Shown here one piece after another: positions 22,867 through 29,749 of a stretch of 29,749 bases of DNA. The notes beneath the pieces are model-generated. The model worked only from the letters and a program-made list of their open reading frames with translations. It was not told the origin of the DNA and made no database searches. Origin of the DNA: JAWVZB01 sp033722375 (GTDB taxonomy: Bacteria; Actinomycetota; Nitriliruptoria; Nitriliruptorales; Nitriliruptoraceae); the NCBI GenBank assembly GCA_033722375.1, contig JAWVZB010000030.1, forward strand, positions 1-29,749, read 5' to 3'. The position numbers and the translations under genes were made by a program. Each line of letters opens with the position of its first letter. Position 1 is the stretch's first letter.

Positions 22867-22962
22867 GGGTGGCGGTCCTGCCGCTGCGGGGTGTCAGTCT
22901 ACGGCCGAGCCGTTTCCTGGCCCGGTCGTGCCGCCCGGCCGAACGGTGGTCGACCGGAGCGG

Positions 22963-24912
22963 TCAGGACGTCGCAGCGGCGACCTCCCGGAGGAACCGTG
23001 CGGCCAGCGGTGCCGCGATCTCCCCACCCGAGCCGCCCCCTTCCACGAGGACCGCGAACGCGAGGTCCCCCCGGAAGCCCACGAACCACGCGTGTGTGAC
23101 CCGCTCCCCGTCCACGGTGGCCTCGGCGCTCCCGGTCTTGCCGTGCACCTGCTCGCCGTCGAGGTCGGCGGCGGTGCCGGTGCCCGACTCCACCACCGTC
23201 GCCATGAGCTGGGTGAGGTCGGCGGACACCTGGGACGGCAGCGACGTCTGCGTGCTCACGGGGGCCTGGTCCTGGATCAGCACCGGCGGGCCGTACCCGC
23301 CCCCGCCCACGGTGGCGGCCACCGCGGCGAGGTGGAGGACGCTGGCTTCGACGAGCCCCTGCCCGATGGCGGCCTCGACCAGCTCGGTGTCGTCGCTCGG
23401 CTGCGGGGCGCTGCTGCCGAACGCCGGGAGCCCGGGTGTCAGCTCGGTGCCGAAGCCGAACTGCGCGGCAGCGTCGGCCAGCGCCTCGGCGCCGACGTCG
23501 GCGGCCAGGAGGGCGAAGCTCGTGTTGCACGAGGCGGCGAGCGCCTGTTCCAGCGTCACGGTGCCGAGGTCGAGCCCGTCGAGGTTGGTGATCCGACGCC
23601 CGCCGACGGTCACCTCGGCGGGGCAGTCGACCTCGTCGTCGGGTGCCCAGCCTTGCTGGAGGGCGGCGGCGGCGGTCACGATCTTGAAGACCGAGCCGGG
23701 CGGGTAGCGCCCCTCGAACGCGCGGTTGAAGCCGGTCAACGGCCGGTTGGCGACCGCCCGGATGGCGCCAGTGGGGATGTCGACGGCGACGATCGCGATG
23801 TTGCCCGACTGGCCGACGAGCGCGTTCTCGGCGGCGCGCTGGAGGTCGAGGTCGAGCGTTGTCTCGAGCGGCTCGGCGGGATCGCCCTCGAACTCGTGCA
23901 CGACCGTGAAGACGTCGCCGTCCGGCTCTGCCAGCACGATCCGGATGGCTCCGCTGCCACGGAGCTGCTCGTCGAACGCGGCCTCGAGCCCGTAGCGGCC
24001 GACGACGTCGCCAGGGGCGTAGGGCGCCCCGCGCTCGGCGGCGGCCTCCTCGTCGAGGGTCTCGACCGCCCCGAGCACGTGCAGCGCGAACCCGTCTGTC
24101 GGGGCGAGCCGCTCCTCCGACGACCGCTGGACGATCCCGGGGATGGCACCGATCTCCTCCCAGACCGACTCGAAGCGCTCCGTTCGGAGCGTGGCGACGG
24201 GGTAGAACCAGTCGGGGTTCAGATCGTCCGCCAGCAGCTCTGCCACGTCCTCGCTGGAGCCGGGAACGTGGGTGTCGAAGGCAGACTGGACCTCCTCGGG
24301 GTCCTCGATCCGGGCTGGCCAGAGCCCGAGCGTGTGGAGGTCCCCGGGGCTCGTGAGCGGGCTGCCGTCAGCAGCCAGGATGGGCGCCCGCGTGGCCTCC
24401 TCGCGGTCGACCCGCCAGGTGAACGACGACCGCAGCTCGGGGTGGAGGGTGCTCGGGCTCCACACCACCAGCCACTCGTCGCCCTCGCGTTGGGCGGTGA
24501 GGGCGGTGTCGTAGGCGAACGGGTCGGCGTAGGGGAGCTCGAGCGTGACCGTGAGCTCGGTCGTGGCGGTCCCACGCTCGACCATCACGTCCCCTCGCGT
24601 GATCCTGGTCGCGGACGGCTCCAGCGTGGTCTCCATCTGCTCGTGGAGAGCGGCGAAGTCCTCGGGCGGTTCCAGCACGAAGCGCGACATCGCGGTCGTG
24701 TCCCACCGTTCCCACGCGGCGAGGTAGTCGTCGATGGCGGCGCCGGCCTCGGCCTCGGGGTCCGGCTCCTCGAACGTCAGGAGCGCCCAGGCTCCGGCCC
24801 CGACGGCGGCGAGCACGAGCAGCGCCGCGCCCAGAGCGACGATCCGGTCCCGCACGTTGCCTCGATCAGGTGGCGGTGCGGGCCGGACCGTACCGCGCTC
24901 TGGGGACAGCAC
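22963..24912 (-). CDS. Penicillin-binding transpeptidase with NTF2-like N-terminal domain
   Basis: The protein has 649 aa. One N-terminal transmembrane helix (~24-45) is followed by an NTF2-like domain (~50-170), as in MecA/PBP2a-type class B proteins. A PBP dimerisation region follows, then the transpeptidase. Active-site motifs are all present: SVFK (Ser407) in PPGSVFKIV, SCN in AASCNTSF and KTG in GKTGSAEA near residue 590. It cross-links peptidoglycan outside the membrane. Start GTG 24912 has GGGAGG about 10 nt upstream; GTG 24855 (residue 20), with GAGG close by, is an alternative. It lies 32 nt after the DUF4349 gene on the same strand, probably one transcript. NTF2-like domains occur in low-affinity, beta-lactam-tolerant PBPs but do not prove resistance. 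Confidence 0.92.
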   Translation of the reverse strand: MLSPERGTVRPAPPPDRGNVRDRIVALGAALLVLAAVGAGAWALLTFEEPDPEAEAGAAIDDYLAAWERWDTTAMSRFVLEPPEDFAALHEQMETTLEPSATRITRGDVMVERGTATTELTVTLELPYADPFAYDTALTAQREGDEWLVVWSPSTLHPELRSSFTWRVDREEATRAPILAADGSPLTSPGDLHTLGLWPARIEDPEEVQSAFDTHVPGSSEDVAELLADDLNPDWFYPVATLRTERFESVWEEIGAIPGIVQRSSEERLAPTDGFALHVLGAVETLDEEAAAERGAPYAPGDVVGRYGLEAAFDEQLRGSGAIRIVLAEPDGDVFTVVHEFEGDPAEPLETTLDLDLQRAAENALVGQSGNIAIVAVDIPTGAIRAVANRPLTGFNRAFEGRYPPGSVFKIVTAAAALQQGWAPDDEVDCPAEVTVGGRRITNLDGLDLGTVTLEQALAASCNTSFALLAADVGAEALADAAAQFGFGTELTPGLPAFGSSAPQPSDDTELVEAAIGQGLVEASVLHLAAVAATVGGGGYGPPVLIQDQAPVSTQTSLPSQVSADLTQLMATVVESGTGTAADLDGEQVHGKTGSAEATVDGERVTHAWFVGFRGDLAFAVLVEGGGSGGEIAAPLAARFLREVAAATS

Positions 24913-24944
24913 CGGTGCAACACCTCCCGGTCGGGCCGGGGTGC

Positions 24945-25883
24945 TCAGGCCGTCGCGGTGGGCTCACTCGGCCGCCGCCAGCGGCGGACGCCGTAGGCGA
25001 CACCGACCACCGGCAGCAGCACGATCAGAGCGATCGGCAGTGCGGTGACGGCGAGCCAGATGGCGGCGTCGGCGATCGACTGCAGCGCCCCGACCGTGGT
25101 CCGCAGCGCGGCGGCGACGGTGTCACCGGGACGCCAGCCCTCGTCCGTCACGGCGATCGCGGTGGGGGTGGGCTCGATCGTGACCTGGACGGTGGCGAGC
25201 GCCACCAGGTCGTCGAGGACCTGCTGGCGTCCCTCGAGGCGTTCGATCTCGTCCCGCACCTGGCGGATCCGCTCGAACACGACCAGGATCTCGTCGGCGG
25301 AGTTCGACCGCTCACGGATGTCCGACAGCAAGGTCACGAGCTCGGTCTCGAGCGCGCGGAGGTTGCGGAGCTGGGCGGTGATGTCGGCGTGCTCCTCGGT
25401 CACGTCCTGCGTGTCGAGGCTCTGTGCGGGGACGCGGACCGCCAGCCCCTTGAGCTCCTGGAGCGTGGTGGACAGCCGTCCCGTCGGGACCCGGATCGTC
25501 ATGGTCCCCCGCAGCTCGTCGTCACGCCCCGCGCGCTGGAGGTCGGTGCCGGCGACGAAGCCCCCGGCACGCTCCGTCAGCGTGGTGATGTCGTCGACGA
25601 CCTCGGCGGGGTGGTCGACCTCGATGGTGAGGTGCGCACGGTGGATGACCTTGCGGCCCAGCGGCGCCGCGACCGACAGGGGCTCGGCCGAGTCGTCGTT
25701 GCCGGCCGTGTCCCGGGCCATCTCGCCAGCTCCGGCGTCGGCGTCACCGCCGTCGGCCTCGACCTCCTCCGGGGCCGCGTGCCCGGTGTCGGAGACGGCT
25801 TGCTCCGCGTCTCCGTCGGAGCTGCAGGCGGTCGCCAACAGCGCGAATCCCAGCACGATCACGAGCAGTCGTTTGCGGTTCAT
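24945..25883 (-). CDS. DUF4349 lipoprotein
   Basis: The protein has 312 aa. Its lipoprotein signal is LLATAC with Cys20. An acidic linker (~25-70) precedes the DUF4349 domain: RKVIHRAHLTIEV, AGGFVAGTD, GTMTIRVPTGRLSTTLQEL, a coiled coil around LRALETELVTLLSDI and VFERIRQVRDEIERLEGRQ, and LATVQVTIEP. A transmembrane helix at ~275-300 ends in RRWRRP, so the protein is held by both the lipid and the C-terminal helix. ATG 25883 follows GAGGAGGGG. Envelope function is unknown. It is the first gene of the minus-strand run and is probably co-expressed with the penicillin-binding protein. Confidence 0.88.
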   Translation of the reverse strand: MNRKRLLVIVLGFALLATACSSDGDAEQAVSDTGHAAPEEVEADGGDADAGAGEMARDTAGNDDSAEPLSVAAPLGRKVIHRAHLTIEVDHPAEVVDDITTLTERAGGFVAGTDLQRAGRDDELRGTMTIRVPTGRLSTTLQELKGLAVRVPAQSLDTQDVTEEHADITAQLRNLRALETELVTLLSDIRERSNSADEILVVFERIRQVRDEIERLEGRQQVLDDLVALATVQVTIEPTPTAIAVTDEGWRPGDTVAAALRTTVGALQSIADAAIWLAVTALPIALIVLLPVVGVAYGVRRWRRPSEPTATA

Positions 25884-26015
25884 GACCCCTCCTCTTCTCG
25901 TCCCGTGAGACGTCGACCGCAGCGGCGAGGTTCCATCCCTTCCCCGGTCCGCGTTTGACGCGCCCCGCTCGACCGTGTGGACTCGGTGCCGAACACACCG
26001 CCGACAGGAGCCACC

Positions 26016-26600
26016 GTGGACACCGACGTCACCGAACTGCACCGCCGGGCGCTGCTCCAGACCCGCGAGGTGGTGGCAGCGATCCCCGACGACCGCTGGT
26101 CGGCCCCCACGCCGTGCTCCGAGTGGGACGTCCGGGACGTCGTCGGCCATCTGACGACCGAATGCCTGTGGGTGCCCGAGATCCTGGCGGGGAAGACGAT
26201 CGAGGAGGTCGGCGACCGCTTCGAGGGCGACATGCTGGGCGACCAGCCGCGCCAGGCGTTCGATGCTGCCGCGGACGGGGCGCTGGCGGCGATGGCCGAT
26301 CTCGACGACCTCCAGCGGACCGTGCACCTGTCGTTCGGGGACGTGCCCGCCGAGGTGTACGCCTGGCAACTGTTCACGGACGCGCTCGTGCACGGGTGGG
26401 ACGCCGGGCGGGGCGCGGGCCTCGACGTCGGACTGGATCCGGACCTGTGCGAGGCGGCGCTGGCGGCGAACCGCCCGATGGTGACCGACGAGGTCCGCGA
26501 GGCGGGGATCATCGGACCCGAGGTCGAGGTCGCCGACGATGCTCCCGTCTGCGACCAGCTCCTCGGGTTCCTGGGTCGTGACCCGGCGTGGTCGCAGTGA
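26016..26600 (+). CDS. TIGR03086-type metal-binding protein (DinB/MDMPI fold)
   Basis: The protein has 194 aa. The N-terminal DinB-like four-helix bundle has the family motifs WSAPTPCSEWDVRDVVGHL with the first metal-binding His in VVGHLTTE, and FTDALVHGWD with a second His. This is the pattern of mycothiol-dependent maleylpyruvate isomerase-type proteins in actinobacteria. They bind a divalent metal and may use mycothiol; the substrate here is unknown. GTG 26016 is preferred (AGGAG 5 nt upstream) over an in-frame GTG at 25977, which would add 13 residues. It is divergent from the DUF4349 gene. Confidence 0.85.
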   Translation: MDTDVTELHRRALLQTREVVAAIPDDRWSAPTPCSEWDVRDVVGHLTTECLWVPEILAGKTIEEVGDRFEGDMLGDQPRQAFDAAADGALAAMADLDDLQRTVHLSFGDVPAEVYAWQLFTDALVHGWDAGRGAGLDVGLDPDLCEAALAANRPMVTDEVREAGIIGPEVEVADDAPVCDQLLGFLGRDPAWSQ

Positions 26601-26664
26601 CCCCACGTTCGGCCGCGTTCGTCCAGCCGATCCCGAACCGACCGCGAGTACGATCGATGCCATC

Positions 26665-29600
26665 ATGAGCAAAGAACCGCCCCCGTCGGACTCGTCCCGC
26701 TCCGAGCTGAACGCCTGGCTCGTCGAGGAGATGTACGAGCAGTACCGCGACGATCCCGAGTCGCTGTCGAAGAGCTGGCGCGACTTCTTCGAGGACTACC
26801 GCCCGACGGAGGAGCCCAGCGCTGACGGGCAGGCCGCGGTCGCGGAGAAGGACGAGCCCTCCAAGACCCCGGAGAAGGCCAAGGCCGGTGCCACCGAGGA
26901 GGGCAAGCGCCCCGTCCGTCCTGCGGTGCCCGACACCGCCGACGAGCTCGAACCGGAACGCCTCCGGGGTGTCAGCGCCACGATCGCGAAGAACATGGAG
27001 CGGTCGCTCGGTGTCCCCACCGCCACCTCCATCCGGGACGTTCCCGCCAAGCTCCTCGAGGTCAACCGCCGGATCGTCAACAACTACCTGCGGCGGACCC
27101 GCGGGGGGAAGGTCAGCTTCACCCACCTGATCGCCTACGCCATCGTGCAGGCGGTCGAGGCTGTCCCCGCGATGAAGAAGAGCTACACCGAGATCGACGG
27201 CAAGCCGGCCGTGGCCCAGCCGGAGCACTTCGGGCTCGGGCTGGCGGTGGACGTCGAGCGCAAGGGTGAGCGGACGCTGCTCGTTCCCGTCATCAAGGAC
27301 GCCGACACGCTCAGCTTCGACGAGTTCCTGCGCGCCTACGAGGAGCTCATCCGGAAGATCCGCACCGACAAGCTCGACCCCGACATGTTCGCCGGCGGGA
27401 CGATGACGGTGACCAACCCGGGGATGATCGGGACCGTCCACTCCATGCCGCGGCTGATGGCCGGCCAGGCCGCGATCTTCGGTGTCGGGGCGATCGACTA
27501 CCCGGCCGAGTACCAGGCCGCCGACCCGGCGACGATCGCCCGGCTCGGCGTCAGCAAGGTCATCACCCTGACCTCCACCTACGACCACCGGGTCATCCAG
27601 GGCGCCGAGTCCGGGAACTTCCTCAAGCGCGTCCACGAGCTGCTGCTCGGGGCGGACGGCTTCTACGACGAGGTGTTCAAGAGCCTCGGGCTGCCCTACG
27701 AGCCCGCCCGCTGGCGCCAGGACGTGTCGGCCGCCGACAGCGAGATGTCACTGCTCGAGAAGCAGATGAAGGTCGACCAGCTCTCGCACATGTACCGCGT
27801 GCGGGGACACCTCATCGCCGACCTGGATCCGTTGCGCCAGAAGGATCCGGTGATGCACCCGGAGCTGGATCCGACCTACTACGGGCTGTCCATCTGGGAC
27901 CTCGACCGCGAGTTCCTCGTCGACGGCCTGGACGAGGACGCGAGGAAGATGCCCCTCGGCGAGATCCTCGGCGTGCTGCGGGACGCCTACTGCCGCACCG
28001 TCGGCATCGAGTACATGCACATCCAGCACCCCGAGCAGAAGGTCTGGATCCGCGAGGAGGTCGAGGGCGCCGAGATCGACCTGTCGCACCAGGATCAGCT
28101 GTGGATCCTCGAGCGGCTGAACGCCGCCGAGGCGTTCGAGAGCTTCCTCCACACCAAGTACGTCGGGCAGAAGCGGTTCGGGCTCGAAGGCGCCGAGTCG
28201 ATGATCCCGATGCTCGACGCCGTCCTCGAGGACGCCGCCGACGACCTCGACATCGAGGACGCGGTGATCGGGATGGCCCACCGCGGCCGCCTCAACGTCC
28301 TGTCCAACATCGTCGGGAAGAAGTACCACGAGATCTTCCGCGAGTTCGAGGGCGACATCGACCCCGACACGGTGCAGGGCTCGGGGGACGTCAAGTACCA
28401 CCTCGGCACCAGCGGCAAGTACTCCGCCCGGTCCGGCAACACGGTCACGGTTCACCTGCCGCCGAACCCGTCCCACCTCGAAGCCGTCAACCCGGTCGTC
28501 GAGGGCATGTCTCGCGCCATGCAGGACATGTACGACCGCGGCGACGACGGGGTGTTCCCGGTGCTGCCGATCCTGCTGCACGGGGACGCGGCGTTCGCCG
28601 GCCAGGGCGTGGTCGCCGAGACGCTCAACCTCAGCCAGCTCCGCGGCTACCGCACCGGCGGGACCGTCCACATCGTGATCAACAACCAGGTCGGCTTCAC
28701 GACCGCCCCCGAATCCGCGCGCTCGTCGGTCTACCCCACCGACATCGCGAAGATGGTCCAGGCCCCGATCTTCCACGTGAACGGCGACGACCCCGAGGCG
28801 GTCGTCCGCGTGGCGCGGCTCGCGTTCAAGTACCGCCAGGAGTTCCACTCCGACGTCGTGATCGACATGGTGTGCTACCGCCGGCACGGCCACAACGAGG
28901 CCGACGACCCCTCGTTCACGCAACCGCAGATGTACGAGGTCATCGACAACCAGCGGTCCGTCCGCAAGCTCTACACCGAGCGGCTGGTGCGGCGCGGCGA
29001 CATCTCGATCGACCAGGCCGAGGAGTACCTCGAGGACTTCGAGCAGCGGCTCAACCGCGCGTTCGAGGAGACCAAGCAGGCGGCCCCGCCCGAGCCGCCC
29101 CGGGCGATCCGCCCCGTCGAGTCGCGGGGCGTGCTTCCTCACGTCGAGACCGGGGTGTCCGAGGACGTCCTCGACGACGTCGCCGACGCCCAGTTCGGTG
29201 TCCCCGACGGCTTCACGCGCCATCCCAAGCTCGATCGGATCTTCAAGAAGGCGCGCCAGCGCTACGACGACGGCAACATCGACTGGGCGCTCGGCGAGAC
29301 GCTCGCGTTCGGCTCGCTGTTGCTCGAGGGCATCTCCGTGCGTCTGGCCGGCCAGGACTCGCGCCGCGGGACCTTCTCGCAGCGGCACGCGGTGCTGGTC
29401 GACTACGAGACCGGCGAGGAGTACCTGCCGCTGTCGCACCTCGCCGACGACCAGGGCAAGTGGCTGATCTACGACTCGTTGCTCAGTGAGTACGCGGCGC
29501 TCGGCTTCGAGTACGGCTACTCGGTCGTGAACAAGGACTCCCTGGTCTGCTGGGAGGCACAGTTCGGCGACTTCGTCAACGGCGGCCAGATCGTCATCGA

Positions 29601-29749
29601 CCAGTTCATCGTCGCCGCCGAGGACAAGTGGGACGAGACCTCGGGGCTCGTGATGCTCCTGCCACACGGCTACGAAGGGCAGGGTCCCGAGCACAGCTCC
29701 GCCCGCATCGAACGGTTCCTCACGCTCTGCGCCGAGGACAACATCCAGT
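26665..29749 (+). CDS. kgd: Multifunctional 2-oxoglutarate decarboxylase/dehydrogenase (E1o with E2-like N-domain), partial
   Basis: The reading frame is open from ATG 26665 to the right edge (1028 codons); about 200 C-terminal residues should lie beyond. Domain order is as in mycobacterial Kgd/SucA. A short E1 N-peptide (SELNAWLVEEMYEQYRDDP) comes first, then a charged linker. An E2 acyltransferase-like domain (~100-340) has TNPGMIGT and the catalytic DHRVIQGAESGNFL. The thiamine-dependent E1 has GMAHRGRLNVL (~535), GDAAFAGQG (~640) and INNQVGFTT (~671). There is no lipoyl domain, as usual for the fused enzyme, which relies on separate partners. It serves the TCA cycle. TACGAT at 26649-26654 is a possible -10, and no strong ribosome site is seen. 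Confidence 0.95.
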   Translation, partial: MSKEPPPSDSSRSELNAWLVEEMYEQYRDDPESLSKSWRDFFEDYRPTEEPSADGQAAVAEKDEPSKTPEKAKAGATEEGKRPVRPAVPDTADELEPERLRGVSATIAKNMERSLGVPTATSIRDVPAKLLEVNRRIVNNYLRRTRGGKVSFTHLIAYAIVQAVEAVPAMKKSYTEIDGKPAVAQPEHFGLGLAVDVERKGERTLLVPVIKDADTLSFDEFLRAYEELIRKIRTDKLDPDMFAGGTMTVTNPGMIGTVHSMPRLMAGQAAIFGVGAIDYPAEYQAADPATIARLGVSKVITLTSTYDHRVIQGAESGNFLKRVHELLLGADGFYDEVFKSLGLPYEPARWRQDVSAADSEMSLLEKQMKVDQLSHMYRVRGHLIADLDPLRQKDPVMHPELDPTYYGLSIWDLDREFLVDGLDEDARKMPLGEILGVLRDAYCRTVGIEYMHIQHPEQKVWIREEVEGAEIDLSHQDQLWILERLNAAEAFESFLHTKYVGQKRFGLEGAESMIPMLDAVLEDAADDLDIEDAVIGMAHRGRLNVLSNIVGKKYHEIFREFEGDIDPDTVQGSGDVKYHLGTSGKYSARSGNTVTVHLPPNPSHLEAVNPVVEGMSRAMQDMYDRGDDGVFPVLPILLHGDAAFAGQGVVAETLNLSQLRGYRTGGTVHIVINNQVGFTTAPESARSSVYPTDIAKMVQAPIFHVNGDDPEAVVRVARLAFKYRQEFHSDVVIDMVCYRRHGHNEADDPSFTQPQMYEVIDNQRSVRKLYTERLVRRGDISIDQAEEYLEDFEQRLNRAFEETKQAAPPEPPRAIRPVESRGVLPHVETGVSEDVLDDVADAQFGVPDGFTRHPKLDRIFKKARQRYDDGNIDWALGETLAFGSLLLEGISVRLAGQDSRRGTFSQRHAVLVDYETGEEYLPLSHLADDQGKWLIYDSLLSEYAALGFEYGYSVVNKDSLVCWEAQFGDFVNGGQIVIDQFIVAAEDKWDETSGLVMLLPHGYEGQGPEHSSARIERFLTLCAEDNIQ

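Noticed and set aside
22744..24996. Long open frame (750 codons) on the plus strand across the TetR and penicillin-binding protein genes
   Set aside because: The opposite strand encodes proteins with complete active-site motifs; this frame has no recognisable domain and an Arg/Gly/Val-biased composition.
27748..29694. Long open frame (648 codons) on the minus strand opposite kgd
   Set aside because: It lies entirely within the coding sequence of kgd, whose motifs are unmistakable. Long antisense frames are expected from codon bias at this GC content, and the translation is low-complexity.

Overview
This is a high-GC (roughly 70 %) chromosomal segment that reads as Actinomycetota. Four things point there: a fused actinobacterial 2-oxoglutarate decarboxylase/dehydrogenase (Kgd), a DUF3263 + LytR_C pair like mycobacterial Rv0430/Rv0431, a mycothiol-dependent maleylpyruvate isomerase-type protein, and frequent GTG/TTG starts with ATGA overlaps. 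It does not look like a close relative of Streptomyces or Mycobacterium. A deep-branching lineage (for example Nitriliruptoria-like) is possible, but this is a guess.

Positions 1-5650 hold the 3' part of a cobalamin riboswitch followed by five genes on the + strand, each joined to the next by an ATGA overlap. They encode an alpha/alpha-barrel secreted protein, a SCO2322/DUF4430-like secreted protein on a Pro/Glu stalk, and the T, fused A-A and S components of an ECF transporter. Together they look like a vitamin B12 capture-and-import system in which the two domains of an intrinsic factor/transcobalamin-like binder are split into two membrane-anchored proteins.

Positions 5840-11900 hold a MetOD1-domain sensor overlapping a histidine kinase gene, an acyl-CoA thioesterase-like gene, a secreted choice-of-anchor B (LVIVD-repeat) protein, tRNA-Thr(TGT), the DUF3263/LytR_C pair, a repeat-bearing intergenic patch, and an orphan receiver-only response regulator.

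Positions 12100-16680 hold an AI-2E family permease and then a clear SAM-I (S-box) riboswitch. The riboswitch precedes a threonine synthase-family PLP enzyme and a MoaD/ThiS-like sulfur carrier ending in Gly-Gly-Ala. SAM control plus a sulfur carrier suggests the pair makes homocysteine, not threonine. A glutamine amidotransferase-like gene and an FKBP lipoprotein follow.

Positions 16750-19320 hold a copper-exporting P-type ATPase behind a CsoR-like palindrome embedded in an apparently leaderless promoter, then a small Cys-containing protein, and an AT-rich regulatory patch in front of a LysR regulator.

Positions 20190-25880 (minus strand) hold, in transcription order, a DUF4349 lipoprotein, a penicillin-binding transpeptidase, a TetR regulator, a RimK-like ATP-grasp ligase and a zinc alcohol dehydrogenase; the last two overlap. 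The window ends with a DinB/MDMPI-fold protein and kgd, which runs off the right edge. No insertion sequence, phage gene or CRISPR array was seen.
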